This document shows, piece after piece, positions 18,325-27,545 of a stretch of 64,000 nt of DNA. Both the position numbers and the translations under genes were made by a program. The notes below the pieces were generated by a model, which was not told the origin of the DNA, ran no database searches, and was given only the letters and a program-made list of their open reading frames with translations. Position 1 is the first letter of the stretch. Each line of letters starts with the position of its first letter. The DNA is from Rhizobium sp. R634 (GTDB lineage Bacteria > Pseudomonadota > Alphaproteobacteria > Rhizobiales > Rhizobiaceae), in assembly GCF_002211305.1 (NCBI RefSeq), contig NZ_LOKW01000012.1, positions 310,001 to 374,000 on the forward strand, given 5' to 3'.

Positions 18325-19077
18325 TTAAATAAAGGGGCGTTTATTCTCCCCGAGCCCTTCCCAGCCCGAGATCGCCATCAACTCCTCGCCGTTCAGCACC
18401 TCGCAGCCGCGCTCCTGCCAGCGGATTAAGCCGCGTTCGCTGAGCTTTTTCAAAGTCTTGTTGGTGTGGACGATGGAAAGGCCCAGCGTATCGGCAATGT
18501 GCTGCTGGGTGATGGGAATGAATTTACGGCCGTTGAAGAGATTAAGCTGCCGGCCACGCTCGTAAAGGAAGGCGATCAGATAGGCCGCTCGTTCCAGCGC
18601 CGTGCGGCGGCCGATGCTGAGCAGATGCTCGTCCAGAATGCGCTCCTCGCGCGCCGCGATCCAGGTGATGTCGAAGGCAAGCGAAGCGTGCTTGTTGTAG
18701 AGCGTCATCAGCCTGTCACGCTCGAAGACGCACAGCGAAACCGGGGAAAGCGCTTCGACGGAATGCTGCATCTCGCCGGCGATCGTTCCCTGCAGGCCGA
18801 CCAGATCGCCTGGCATGATATAATTCAGGATCTGACGCCGCCCGTCTTCGAGCATCTTATAGCGGAAGCCCCAACCAGCCAGCACGGTAAAAAGATGGGC
18901 GCTGTGTGCGCCTTCGACAAGGATGGTAGAGCCGGCATCGATGGCGAGTTCGCCCCTCTTGAAACGGGCGACGAATTCCAGCTCCTCGTGGCTGAACTCC
19001 CTGAAATGCGGCAGGGGCCGCAAGGGACATAGCTCGCAAGGGGTCTTGAAAGAATGGATGCGTCTCGACGTTGCCAT
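18325..19077 (-). CDS. Crp/Fnr family transcription regulator with CxxC motif
   Basis: The 250-residue protein has a cNMP-binding fold (ILVEGAHSAHLFTVLAGWG; MPGDLVGLQG) and a C-terminal winged helix-turn-helix (ITQQHIADTLGLSIVHTNKTLKKL). The N-terminus reads FKTPCELCPLRPLP: two cysteines in CxxC, without the third N-terminal cysteine of the Fnr [4Fe-4S] cluster. One more cysteine is in SLCVFERD and one in GCEVLNG. Oxygen sensing by a classical Fnr cluster is therefore doubtful. ATG 19077 is chosen over in-frame upstream codons because the conserved part starts there. No target operators are evident nearby. Confidence 0.85.
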   Translation of the reverse strand: MATSRRIHSFKTPCELCPLRPLPHFREFSHEELEFVARFKRGELAIDAGSTILVEGAHSAHLFTVLAGWGFRYKMLEDGRRQILNYIMPGDLVGLQGTIAGEMQHSVEALSPVSLCVFERDRLMTLYNKHASLAFDITWIAAREERILDEHLLSIGRRTALERAAYLIAFLYERGRQLNLFNGRKFIPITQQHIADTLGLSIVHTNKTLKKLSERGLIRWQERGCEVLNGEELMAISGWEGLGENKRPFI

Positions 19078-19227
19078 ACCTGCTCTTGCGGTCACGCAAA
19101 CCGGCGGCCCCTCATCGGCGCGCCCTCGAGCAAGAAATGCGCGAAGGCTGGATTCGTTCCGGAACGACGCCGATTTTTTCCAAGGAAACAAGGGACTGGC
19201 GTCTATCCGGCGAAATCCTTGTCACCT

Positions 19228-20169
19228 CTATTTCGGGAAGTCGAGGCCCATTTCGCGGAACCGCTCGGGATCATCGCCCCAATTTTCGCGGACCTTGACG
19301 AACAGGAAGAGGTGGACGGGCTGCTCGAGGATCTCGGAGAGCTCCTTTCGGGAGGCCGTCGAGATCGCTTTGATGGTCTCGCCACCCTTGCCGAGCGCGA
19401 TCTTCTTCTGGCTGTCGCGTTCGACATAGATCACCTGCTCGATGCGCACCGAGCCGTCCTTGCGCTCTTCCCATTTCTCCGTTTCGACGTGTGAGGAATA
19501 GGGAAGCTCCTGATGCAGGCGCAGAAACAGCTTTTCGCGGGTGATCTCGGCTGCGAGCTGGCGCATCGGCAGATCGGAAATCTGGTCTTCCGGATAGTAC
19601 CAGGGACCCTCGGGAAGCGTGCTCGCCAGATAATCCATGACGTCTTCGCAGCCGGAGCCGTTTTCGGCGGAGATCATGAAGGTGCGGTCGAAGGCGATCT
19701 TCTCGTTGGCAGCAGCGGCCAGCGCAAGCAGATCCTCGCGGTTGACGCGGTCGATCTTGTTGAGCACCAGGATTTTCGGCTGCCGGACTTCCTTGAGACC
19801 TTCCAGAATAGCTTCGGCATCGCCGCGCAGGCCGCGCTCGCTGTCGATCAGAAGCATGATCAGATCGGCATCCTTGGCGCCACCCCAGGCCGAGGTGACC
19901 ATGGCGCGATCGAGCCGCCGGCGCGGCTTGAAGATACCAGGCGTATCCATGAAGACGATCTGGGCATTGTCGTGGATCGCGATGCCACGAACGATGGCGC
20001 GCGTCGTCTGCACCTTGTGGCTGACGATTGAGACCTTGGCGCCGACAAGGCGATTGACCAGCGTCGACTTGCCGGCATTGGTCGGCCCGATCAAGGCGAC
20101 GAAGCCCGAATGCGTCGGGCCACTGGCTTCTACGGCAGCTTCGGCCGCGATATCTTCTTCTTGTGTCAT
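19228..20169 (-). CDS. era: GTPase Era
   Basis: The 313-residue protein has the Era G motifs: GPTNAGKST (~28-36), the switch region with TTR, DTPGIF (~75), NKID (~137) and SAENGSG (~160). The C-terminal KH domain contains GKGGETIKAI. Era binds 16S rRNA and assists 30S assembly. The N-terminus has about 20 extra residues. The start lies seven bases after the rnc stop in an lepB-rnc-era run that is standard in Proteobacteria. Confidence 0.97.
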   Translation of the reverse strand: MTQEEDIAAEAAVEASGPTHSGFVALIGPTNAGKSTLVNRLVGAKVSIVSHKVQTTRAIVRGIAIHDNAQIVFMDTPGIFKPRRRLDRAMVTSAWGGAKDADLIMLLIDSERGLRGDAEAILEGLKEVRQPKILVLNKIDRVNREDLLALAAAANEKIAFDRTFMISAENGSGCEDVMDYLASTLPEGPWYYPEDQISDLPMRQLAAEITREKLFLRLHQELPYSSHVETEKWEERKDGSVRIEQVIYVERDSQKKIALGKGGETIKAISTASRKELSEILEQPVHLFLFVKVRENWGDDPERFREMGLDFPK

Positions 20170-20176
20170 TGTCCCG

Positions 20177-20896
20177 TCAGTTTCCGGCAGGCGATTGCTG
20201 CCAAATGCCTTCGCGCTCGAGCATCTTCGTCGCTGCCACCTGTTCGGCGGCGCGCTTCGACCGCTCTACGCCGGTTTCCGGCTTTATGCCAGCAACTTCC
20301 ACCGTCACCTTGAAGCGCGGATCATGATCCGGCCCGCTGCGTTCATCAACCCGGTAGATGGGCGTGACGCCGAATTTCGCGTGCGACCATTCCTGCAGCT
20401 CAGTCTTGGCGTCGCGCTTGGCGCCATCGGCCCTTGCCGCCCTGCCCTGCCAATAGCGCAGGATGAAGCGACGGGCGACTTCGAGGCCGCCGTCGAGATA
20501 GATCGCCGCGATCAGGCTTTCGACGACATCGGCGCGCACGTTCATCATGCGCTTTCCGGTCAATTTCTTCACGTCCGCGCCGGTGCGGATATAGAGGTGA
20601 AGATTGAGTTCGTCGGCGACCGCAGCGCAGGTTTCGGCGCTGACGAGCTGGTTCAAACGAACCGAGAGCTCGCCTTCCCCCGCCGTGCCGAACGTGCGAA
20701 ACAGCAGTTCGGCGATGCAGAGCCCGAGGACTCTGTCGCCGAGGAATTCCAGCCGTTCGTAATTGCCGCCCTTTTCCGTGCGGGCGCTGGCATGGGTCAG
20801 CGCCCGATCCAGGCGTTCCTTCTCGGCAAAGTCATGACCGATCAGGGCTTCGAGCTTTGCGCGGTCGGCCGCAGAAAGCGTCTGCGCCTTACTCAT
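20177..20896 (-). CDS. rnc: ribonuclease III
   Basis: The 239-residue enzyme cleaves double-stranded RNA in rRNA and mRNA processing. The signature ERLEFLGDRVLGL (~41-53) includes catalytic acidic residues; a second site (VESLIAAIYLDGG) follows. A C-terminal dsRNA-binding domain ends AAEQVAATKML. Its ATG overlaps the lepB stop by four bases, so the two are translationally coupled. Confidence 0.97.
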   Translation of the reverse strand: MSKAQTLSAADRAKLEALIGHDFAEKERLDRALTHASARTEKGGNYERLEFLGDRVLGLCIAELLFRTFGTAGEGELSVRLNQLVSAETCAAVADELNLHLYIRTGADVKKLTGKRMMNVRADVVESLIAAIYLDGGLEVARRFILRYWQGRAARADGAKRDAKTELQEWSHAKFGVTPIYRVDERSGPDHDPRFKVTVEVAGIKPETGVERSKRAAEQVAATKMLEREGIWQQSPAGN

Positions 20897-21636
20897 TCAA
20901 CGACCTTGAAGAGCCGGTCCCAACGCATGTTCGTCGGCCACTTCCAGATTTCGCGGAAGGAGGTGTCGTTGCCGAGCGAGAAGAAGATGACGCTGGCGCG
21001 GCCGACGAGGTTTTCCGCAGGCACGAAGCCGACATCGAAGCGGCTATCCAGCGAGTTGTCGCGGTTGTCGCCCATCATGAAATAATGGCCTTCCGGCACG
21101 ATGAACTCGCGGGTGTTATCGCCGCGCGATACCGGGGACTGGTCGAGCGTGTCGTATGTTTTGCCGTCGTCTAGCGTTTCGCGGAAGACCGGCACATCCT
21201 CGCCCGGATCGAGCTTGTAATCCGAGGTGAAGGCACCGTCCGGCACCTTCGGAACCGCCTTGCCGTTGACGTAAAGAACGCCTTCCTTCACCTGAATGCG
21301 GTCGCCCGGCAGGCCGATGCAGCGCTTGATGTAATCGATGTCGGGATTCGGCGGGAAGCGGAAAACGACGATATCGCCGCGCTTCGGATCGGAGCCGAAA
21401 ATGCGGCCGCTGAAAACATCAGGCGAGAACGGCAGCGAATATTTCGAATAGCCGTAGGCGAATTTATTGACGAAGATGTAATCGCCGACCAGCAGTGTCG
21501 GCATCATCGAACCGGACGGGATGGTAAAGGGCTGAAACAGCACAGTTCGGATCACCATCGCCAAAATCAGCGCCTGGATGATGACTTTGATATTTTCCCA
21601 GAGGGCGTTCGGCTTGGCTTCGACTTTTTCGGACAC
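20893..21636 (-). CDS. lepB: signal peptidase I
   Basis: The 247-residue inner-membrane protease removes signal peptides from exported proteins. An N-terminal membrane helix (residues ~12-32) precedes the catalytic Ser in IPSGSMMPTLLVGDYIFV (~38). The catalytic Lys is in YIKRCIGLPGDRI (~103), and GDNRDNSLDSR completes the family boxes. It opens the lepB-rnc-era run; 112 bases separate it from acpS. Confidence 0.97.
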   Translation of the reverse strand: MSEKVEAKPNALWENIKVIIQALILAMVIRTVLFQPFTIPSGSMMPTLLVGDYIFVNKFAYGYSKYSLPFSPDVFSGRIFGSDPKRGDIVVFRFPPNPDIDYIKRCIGLPGDRIQVKEGVLYVNGKAVPKVPDGAFTSDYKLDPGEDVPVFRETLDDGKTYDTLDQSPVSRGDNTREFIVPEGHYFMMGDNRDNSLDSRFDVGFVPAENLVGRASVIFFSLGNDTSFREIWKWPTNMRWDRLFKVVE

Positions 21637-21748
21637 GCAGTCTTATTCCTTCAAGACGCCGCGAGGCGCAATTCTTTCTGTCGTTCTCTCTAACGGCTTC
21701 GGCCGGTTGCGGCAATGGTGACAACACCAAAAGCGACGAGACGCCACG

Positions 21749-22153
21749 TCAAAGGCTCTCGGGCAACGCCTCGATGATCACGAAGGCCTGCGCCAAGGGA
21801 TAATCATCCGTTATTGTCAAATGAATGGCGGGCCTATGGCCCGCGGGCAGCATCGCCTCCAGGAGCACGGCGGCAGTACCGGTCAACTGCATGGTCGGCT
21901 TGCCGCTCGGCAGGTTGACGACGCCCATGTCCTTCCAGAAGACGCCCTGCGCTATGCCGGTGCCGAGCGCCTTGGAACAGGCTTCCTTGGCGGCGAAACG
22001 CTTGGCGTAGGATGCGGCGCGGTTTGCGCGCCGGTCGGAACGCGCCCGCTCAATCTCGGTGAAGCAGCGATGGGTGAAGCGCTCGCCGAAGCGCTCGATG
22101 GATTTCTCGACCCGGCGGATGTCGATCAAATCGCTGCCAATGCCGATGATCAT
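21749..22153 (-). CDS. acpS: holo-[acyl-carrier-protein] synthase
   Basis: The 134-residue enzyme transfers 4'-phosphopantetheine from CoA to acyl carrier protein. Family boxes are present: [14 protein letters not shown] at the N-terminus (Mg2+ Asp) and [18 protein letters not shown] (catalytic Glu in AAKEA) near residue 50-67. It lies in the usual alphaproteobacterial acpS-lepB-rnc-era order. Confidence 0.96.
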   Translation of the reverse strand: MIIGIGSDLIDIRRVEKSIERFGERFTHRCFTEIERARSDRRANRAASYAKRFAAKEACSKALGTGIAQGVFWKDMGVVNLPSGKPTMQLTGTAAVLLEAMLPAGHRPAIHLTITDDYPLAQAFVIIEALPESL

Positions 22154-22191
22154 GCCGAAACCTTCCGTCGCTCAAGTATTCTGTATCGGCT

Positions 22192-22782
22192 TCATACGCT
22201 CGGCATGTCGGCGGCCGGACCGGCAAGACGCAGGCGCGCCCGCTCCATCAACCGCGTACGGCGGCGCGTCTGAAAACCCTTCACGGTGTAGAACGTCAGC
22301 GCATAGAGCGCAACCGAGGTCACCGCCGCCGGCGGGATGGCGCCGATCAGCATCGGCTCCAGCACCGGCTTCCATAGCTCGGCAAAATTCAGCTTGTGAA
22401 AGAGGGCGGCGAGATCCACCGCCTGACCGGCGAGATGATCTTCCCGGCTCAGCAGCAGATGGCCGATTTCCCAGGTGATGCCCCAGATGAAGGGATAGGT
22501 CAGCGGATTGCCAAAGGCCGCGCAACCGAGCGCGGCAGCCACCATATTGCCGGACAGGAAATAGGTGATGACGAAGGCCATGATGAAATGCACGCCGACG
22601 AAAGGCGTCCACGAGACGAAGACACCGGCAGCGACCCCGGCCGCAACCGCGTGCGGCGAAGCGCTCAAGCGCAGGATGCGCATTGTCAGATAACGGATCG
22701 GGCGAAGGAAACCCTTGCGCGGCCACAGAAGCTCCCGCATCTTTTCCTTGAAGCCCGCTGGCTGGCGACGGCGAAACAACAT
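22192..22782 (-). CDS. DUF2062 membrane protein
   Basis: The 196-residue protein has a basic N-terminus, then the DUF2062 core with SPHAVAAGVAAGVFVSWTPFVGVH and GNPLTYPFIWGITWEIGHLLL, comprising three or four membrane segments. The family is frequent in Proteobacteria and without known function. It is 38 bases upstream of acpS in the same direction, so probably its operon leader. Confidence 0.85.
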   Translation of the reverse strand: MLFRRRQPAGFKEKMRELLWPRKGFLRPIRYLTMRILRLSASPHAVAAGVAAGVFVSWTPFVGVHFIMAFVITYFLSGNMVAAALGCAAFGNPLTYPFIWGITWEIGHLLLSREDHLAGQAVDLAALFHKLNFAELWKPVLEPMLIGAIPPAAVTSVALYALTFYTVKGFQTRRRTRLMERARLRLAGPAADMPSV

Positions 22783-22941
22783 GGCCGGTATTTACTGCAG
22801 CGCACGCGACCATGACAAGAGCGGCAAATGGTACCGTCCGGAAAACAGGCCGCCACTTCTCTTTGTACCGAGAAGCTTCTTCACGAGGGGCGTTCGTTAT
22901 GCATAACGTCCCTCACCTCAGCTCAAGTATAAAGTCTGGTA

Positions 22942-23091
22942 TCAGCGATTGCGGAACAGACCGCGGTCGACCTGGCGCTGACGAAACTCGAGATCGATAC
23001 GATCGAGCGAGCCGTTGAGATAGGCCATTTCACGTTCCTGCGTGGTGGGAGCGCGAAAGGCGCGAGCGATTTTCTTGATAGGGTCAAACAT
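22942..23091 (-). CDS. 49-residue DUF3563-like small protein
   Basis: A short gene encodes a protein starting MFDPIKKIARAF and ending QVDRGLFRNR. The central part EMAYLNGSLDRIDLEFRQRQ matches the pattern I recall for DUF3563 (E-x-YL-x-x-S-x-D-x-x-D-LE-x-R). Proteins of that family are about 50 residues and uncharacterised. The ATG is preceded by AAGG at five bases. It is the only gene between DUF2062 and rsh; the flanking gaps (22783-22941, 23092-23285) show nothing else. A bidirectional reading of family plus start codon makes it credible despite its size. Confidence 0.72.
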   Translation of the reverse strand: MFDPIKKIARAFRAPTTQEREMAYLNGSLDRIDLEFRQRQVDRGLFRNR

Positions 23092-23285
23092 TACCTTGTC
23101 TCATCTTCTGTTTGCGTTTCGATGAGCAGAAGATAGGCCCGACAAAGGTTAATTACCACAGCCGCAAAATGGCAACAGCTATGCACCCAATGCATTGGTA
23201 GCCTTTTTCATGCCCTTCAAGGATCGGGAATCGATCATAAAATGTGCAATTTTCGGCTCAAGGCCGTGACTGGATTAACAAAGGC

Positions 23286-25520
23286 TTACTCGTAGAGCCG
23301 CCGGACCGTGGCAATGCAATCCAGTTCCTTCATCTGGGCGAGCAACTGGTTGAGCTGGCGCAGATCCCAGACCTCGACTTCAAGCATCATCTCGGTGAAA
23401 TCGGCCGCCACCCGCACCGTGTTCAGCAGGCGGATATTGACGTCGAGCCCGGCAACCGTCTGAGCGACCTTGGCGAGCGTGCCGGGCTCATTCAACGCGT
23501 TCACCATGATGCGGGCCATGAAGCGCGACTTGTTGGCCTCGTCGAGATCCCAGCGCACATCGATCCAGCGGTCGGGCTGATCGTCGAAGCGCTGCAGGCT
23601 CGGCGACTGGATCGGATAGATGGTGATGCCCTTGCCCTGATCCATGATGCCGACGATACGGTCGCCAGGCACCGCGCCTGTCGAGGCGAACTTGACATCG
23701 ACATTGCCGGACAGGCCGCGGATCGGGCCGATATCGACGTCGGCGTCGAGTTCGGAATGCCCGCCTTCGGCGCCTGCCTTGGTCTTGCCGGGAATCTTGA
23801 AGATCATGCCGGCCGCGCTTCGCACGTTGAACCAGCCGTCGTCGCCGGAGGGTTTCACCGTGACGCGCTCGTCTTGATGGTCGGGATAGACAGCGCGGAG
23901 CACGTCGAGAGAAGACATTTCGCCGCGGCCGACGGCGGCAATCGCATCCTCGACATCCTTCTGGCCAAGACGGTGCAGCGCCGGTCTCATCGCCTCGCGC
24001 GAGAAGATCTTCCCCGCCCTGTCGAAGGTGCGCTCCAGAATGCGGTGACCGAGACCGGCATATTGCTTGCGGATTGCCATGCGGGTGGCGCGGCGGATGG
24101 CGGCGCGGGCCTTGCCGGTGACGACGATTTCCTCCCAGGCGGCGGGCGGAACCTGCACGCCGGAGCGGATGATCTCAACTTCATCGCCATTTGCAAGCCG
24201 CGTCACCAGCGGCATGATGCGGCCATTGATCTTGGCGCCGACCGTGGTGTCGCCGATATTGGTGTGAACGGCATAGGCGAAGTCGATCGGCGTGGCGCCG
24301 CGCGGCAGGGCGATCAGCTTGCCCTTCGGCGTAAAACAGAAGACCTGGTCCTGGAAGAGCTCGAGCTTGGTGTGTTCGAGGAATTCTTCCGGGCTATCGC
24401 CCTCGGCGAGCGCCTCGATCGTGTGGCGCAGCCAGGAATAGGCATTGGATTCACGCGAAAGGATGTCGCCGTCGGCATTGGTGGCGCCGTCCTTGTACAG
24501 CGTGTGGGCCGCGATGCCGAATTCGGCGATTTCATGCATGCGCTTGGTGCGGATCTGCAGTTCGATGCGCTGGCTGGAAGGACCGACGATGGTCGTGTGC
24601 AGCGAGCGGTAATCGTTCTGCTTCGGCGTCGAGATATAATCTTTGAAGCGTCCGGGCACGACGCGCCAGCGCGTGTGTACGATACCGAGTGCCCGGTAGC
24701 AGGAAGGAATGTCTTCGACGATGAGACGGAAGCCGTAAACATCGGAAAGCTGCTCGAAGGACAGCGACTTCGACTGCATCTTGCGAAAGACGGAATAGGG
24801 CTTTTTCTGCCGGCCCTTGACATAGGCGCTCGTCAGGCCGCTTGCGACGAGCAGGTCGCGCAGTTCCGCCTCGATCTTCTTGACGATGCCCTCATTGCGC
24901 TTCGAAAGCTCCTCCAGCCGCTTGGTGACGGTCTCGTAAGCCTCCGGGTTCATATGGCGGAAGGAGAGCTCTTCCAGCTCTTCACGCATGTCCTGCATAC
25001 CCATGCGGCCGGCGAGCGGCGCATAGATTTCCATCGTCTCCTCGGAAATGCGGGCGCGTTTGTCGGCCGACATGTGATCGAGGGTGCGCATATTGTGTAG
25101 GCGGTCGGCGAGCTTGACGAGCAGCACGCGCACATCGTCCGATATGGCGAGCAGCAGCTTGCGCAGGTTTTCCGCCTGCTTGGCCTTCTTGGTGACGAGA
25201 TCGAGCTTCTTGATCTTCGTCAGGCCCTCGACGAGGCGGCCGATATCCTCGCCGAAAAGTTCGTCGATCTCGGCCCGCGTCGCCGTCGTATCCTCGATCG
25301 TGTCGTGCAGCAGGGCGACCGCGATCGTCGATTCGTCGAGATGCATGTCGGTCAGGATGGCAGCGACCTCGAGCGGATGGGAGATGTAGGGATCCCCGCT
25401 CGCGCGCTTTTGCTGGCCATGTTTCTGCATGGCGTAGACGTAGGCTTTGTTCAGCAGTGCTTCATTGGCATCGGGCTTGTATTGCTGAACCCGCTCCACG
25501 AGCTCGTACTGCCGCATCAT
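23286..25520 (-). CDS. rsh: bifunctional (p)ppGpp synthetase/hydrolase
   Basis: The 744-residue protein controls the stringent response. Its hydrolase HD domain includes SHPLEVAAIL and LLHDTIEDT (~70). The synthetase domain includes GRFKDYISTPKQNDYRSLHT (~300); the RFKD form is that of bifunctional enzymes, whereas RelA-only enzymes have an acidic version. A TGS domain (FTPKGKLIALPRGATPIDFA) and a C-terminal ACT domain (ALNEPGTLAKVAQTVAGLDV) follow. Two adjacent ATGs (25518-25520 and 25515-25517) could start it. It follows rpoZ as spoT follows rpoZ in enterics. Confidence 0.96.
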   Translation of the reverse strand: MMRQYELVERVQQYKPDANEALLNKAYVYAMQKHGQQKRASGDPYISHPLEVAAILTDMHLDESTIAVALLHDTIEDTTATRAEIDELFGEDIGRLVEGLTKIKKLDLVTKKAKQAENLRKLLLAISDDVRVLLVKLADRLHNMRTLDHMSADKRARISEETMEIYAPLAGRMGMQDMREELEELSFRHMNPEAYETVTKRLEELSKRNEGIVKKIEAELRDLLVASGLTSAYVKGRQKKPYSVFRKMQSKSLSFEQLSDVYGFRLIVEDIPSCYRALGIVHTRWRVVPGRFKDYISTPKQNDYRSLHTTIVGPSSQRIELQIRTKRMHEIAEFGIAAHTLYKDGATNADGDILSRESNAYSWLRHTIEALAEGDSPEEFLEHTKLELFQDQVFCFTPKGKLIALPRGATPIDFAYAVHTNIGDTTVGAKINGRIMPLVTRLANGDEVEIIRSGVQVPPAAWEEIVVTGKARAAIRRATRMAIRKQYAGLGHRILERTFDRAGKIFSREAMRPALHRLGQKDVEDAIAAVGRGEMSSLDVLRAVYPDHQDERVTVKPSGDDGWFNVRSAAGMIFKIPGKTKAGAEGGHSELDADVDIGPIRGLSGNVDVKFASTGAVPGDRIVGIMDQGKGITIYPIQSPSLQRFDDQPDRWIDVRWDLDEANKSRFMARIMVNALNEPGTLAKVAQTVAGLDVNIRLLNTVRVAADFTEMMLEVEVWDLRQLNQLLAQMKELDCIATVRRLYE

Positions 25521-25644
25521 TCCAAAGCCACTCCGATAAAAATAAAAGCGCGCCAATCAACGATTGGCGCACACATGGGCAATAATATGCCTAAGCAATA
25601 AAGGCGCAAGATTGACGATTGGTAATCGTCGTTCGTTTTCGCGC

Positions 25645-26049
25645 TTAGTAGTCGTCGCTCTTTTCCGGCGGCACGAGGCCTTCGATGCCGGCCAGGAGCT
25701 CTTCTTCCGACATCTGGTCGAAAGTAATCGTCTCCGGCAGATCGTCTTGCTCTTCGCTGTCGGCTGCGACAGCGCCGTTGGCGGCGATCATGCTTGCCGG
25801 ATCGGGCTCGGGCTCGTCGACTTCGACGTGCTTCTGCAGCGAATGGATCAGGTCTTCCTTGAGGTCATCGGGGGAAAGCGTCTCGTCGGCAATTTCGCGC
25901 AGCGCCACGACAGGGTTCTTGTCGTTGTCGCGATCGATGGTGATCGAGGCGCCCTGGGAAATCAGCCGAGCGCGGTGGCTCGCGAGCAGAACCAGCTCGA
26001 AGCGGTTCTCCACCTTGTCAATGCAATCTTCAACTGTGACACGGGCCAT
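25645..26049 (-). CDS. rpoZ: RNA polymerase omega subunit
   Basis: The 134-residue subunit begins [20 protein letters not shown], the conserved omega core, and continues into a long acidic C-terminal extension ([22 protein letters not shown]) characteristic of Alphaproteobacteria. Omega assists assembly of beta' and mediates part of the ppGpp response in other bacteria. It lies 124 bases upstream of rsh on the same strand. Confidence 0.96.
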   Translation of the reverse strand: MARVTVEDCIDKVENRFELVLLASHRARLISQGASITIDRDNDKNPVVALREIADETLSPDDLKEDLIHSLQKHVEVDEPEPDPASMIAANGAVAADSEEQDDLPETITFDQMSEEELLAGIEGLVPPEKSDDY

Positions 26050-26347
26050 TGCCTGTCCTTTACGGTCGTCATTTCGGGATTAGCACGCCCGATACAATTA
26101 AAACCGGGCAAATACAAGTTTTTCATTCCAGCTCACTCCTCTTTATCGGCGACTGAGCTAAATTTCCATGGAGAATGTCACAATTCTACCGAAGGTTGCT
26201 TGGAATATGCCGAATCGTGCCCTAAATCTCTCTTATATGAACACTTATTAAAGTAAGGATCAAATCAACGAACGCAGTAAATCATTGTATTTTTTGAAAT
26301 TTGATACCGTGCGAATTTCGATTTCTCTCAATTGGAATTGGTAAGCG

Positions 26348-26929
26348 ATGTTTGACCCACGCGAAAAAATTGCACTCTTTATTGACGGTGCCAACCTCTA
26401 CGCTGCATCCAAGAGCCTCGGTTTTGACATAGATTACCGCAAGCTGTTGAAAGCATTTCAGAAACGCGGCTACCTCCTGCGCGCTTACTATTACACTGCC
26501 CTGATCGAGGATCAGGAATATTCCTCCATCCGTCCGCTGATCGACTGGCTCGACTACAACGGCTACAAAGTCGTCACTAAGCCGGCCAAGGAGTTTACCG
26601 ACTCCATGGGCCGGCGGAAGATCAAGGGCAATATGGATATCGAGCTTGCGATCGATGCCATGGAACAGTCCGAGACGGTCGACCACCTGGTCATCTTCTC
26701 CGGCGACGGCGACTTTACCAATCTGGTAGAGGCGCTGCAACGCAGAGGCCGCAAGGTCTCGGTGATCTCGACCATGGCGACGCAGCCGCCGATGATCGCC
26801 GACGACCTGCGCCGGCAGGCCGACCACTTTATCGATCTCTTGTCTCTGAAGGCCGAAATCGGCCGCGATCCCTCGGAGCGGGCGCCGCGCCCGGCCGAAG
26901 TCGCCCCCGCCAGCGACTTCGAGGACTGA
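26348..26929 (+). CDS. NYN-domain (LabA/DUF88-like) protein
   Basis: The 193-residue protein has the NYN/PIN-like RNase fold: FIDGANLYAASK (~11-22), GNMDIELAIDAME (~98) and IFSGDGDFTNLVEAL (~117), supplying the acidic metal-binding residues. Such proteins are putative RNases; LabA of cyanobacteria belongs here. The 298-bp region before it is AT-rich compared with its surroundings and holds no gene I can support. It is convergent with smpB, 39 bases apart. Confidence 0.88.
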   Translation: MFDPREKIALFIDGANLYAASKSLGFDIDYRKLLKAFQKRGYLLRAYYYTALIEDQEYSSIRPLIDWLDYNGYKVVTKPAKEFTDSMGRRKIKGNMDIELAIDAMEQSETVDHLVIFSGDGDFTNLVEALQRRGRKVSVISTMATQPPMIADDLRRQADHFIDLLSLKAEIGRDPSERAPRPAEVAPASDFED

Positions 26930-26968
26930 TCCGCTCAAAGCCGCAGAGCCAGCAGCATATCTGCTGCG

Positions 26969-27448
26969 TCAGCCGTTATCCTTCAGTAGACGGCTCTTTT
27001 GCCGGTTCCAATCGCGTTCCTTCTCGGATTCGCGCTTGTCGTGAAGTTTCTTGCCCTTGGCGAGCGCCAGTTCCATCTTCGCCCGGCCGCGATCGTTGAA
27101 ATAGATCTTCAGCGGCACCAACGTCATGCCTTCGCGGTTGACAGCCGAGCGCAGGCGATTGATTTCACGGCCCGACAGCAGCAGCTTGCGGCGCCGGCGC
27201 GGTTCGTGGTTGAAGCGGTTCGCCTGTAGATATTCCGGAAGATAGGAATTGATCAGCCAGATCTCGCCGTCCTCATCCGATGCATAGGATTCGGCGATAT
27301 TGGCCTTGCCCTCGCGCAACGACTTGACCTCCGTGCCCTTCAGCACGAGGCCCGCCTCATAGGTATCGATAATCTCGTAGTTGAAGCGGGCCTTGCGGTT
27401 TTCGGCCACGATCTTGTTGACTACGCGCTGGCTGCCTTTGGGGGCCAT
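26969..27448 (-). CDS. smpB: SsrA-binding protein SmpB
   Basis: The 159-residue protein binds tmRNA for rescue of stalled ribosomes. Characteristic sequence includes [38 protein letters not shown], and the basic C-terminal tail [15 protein letters not shown]. It is 97 bases downstream of dapA; dapA-smpB order is common in Rhizobiales. Confidence 0.97.
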   Translation of the reverse strand: MAPKGSQRVVNKIVAENRKARFNYEIIDTYEAGLVLKGTEVKSLREGKANIAESYASDEDGEIWLINSYLPEYLQANRFNHEPRRRRKLLLSGREINRLRSAVNREGMTLVPLKIYFNDRGRAKMELALAKGKKLHDKRESEKERDWNRQKSRLLKDNG

Positions 27449-27545
27449 GACGACATTCCATTGCTTCGGGGCGCAAGAAGCCGCGCCCCCATTTCTTGTC
27501 CCTTATGTAAGGGAGCGATGCTGCCTTGTGAAGGCGACCGCGGCG

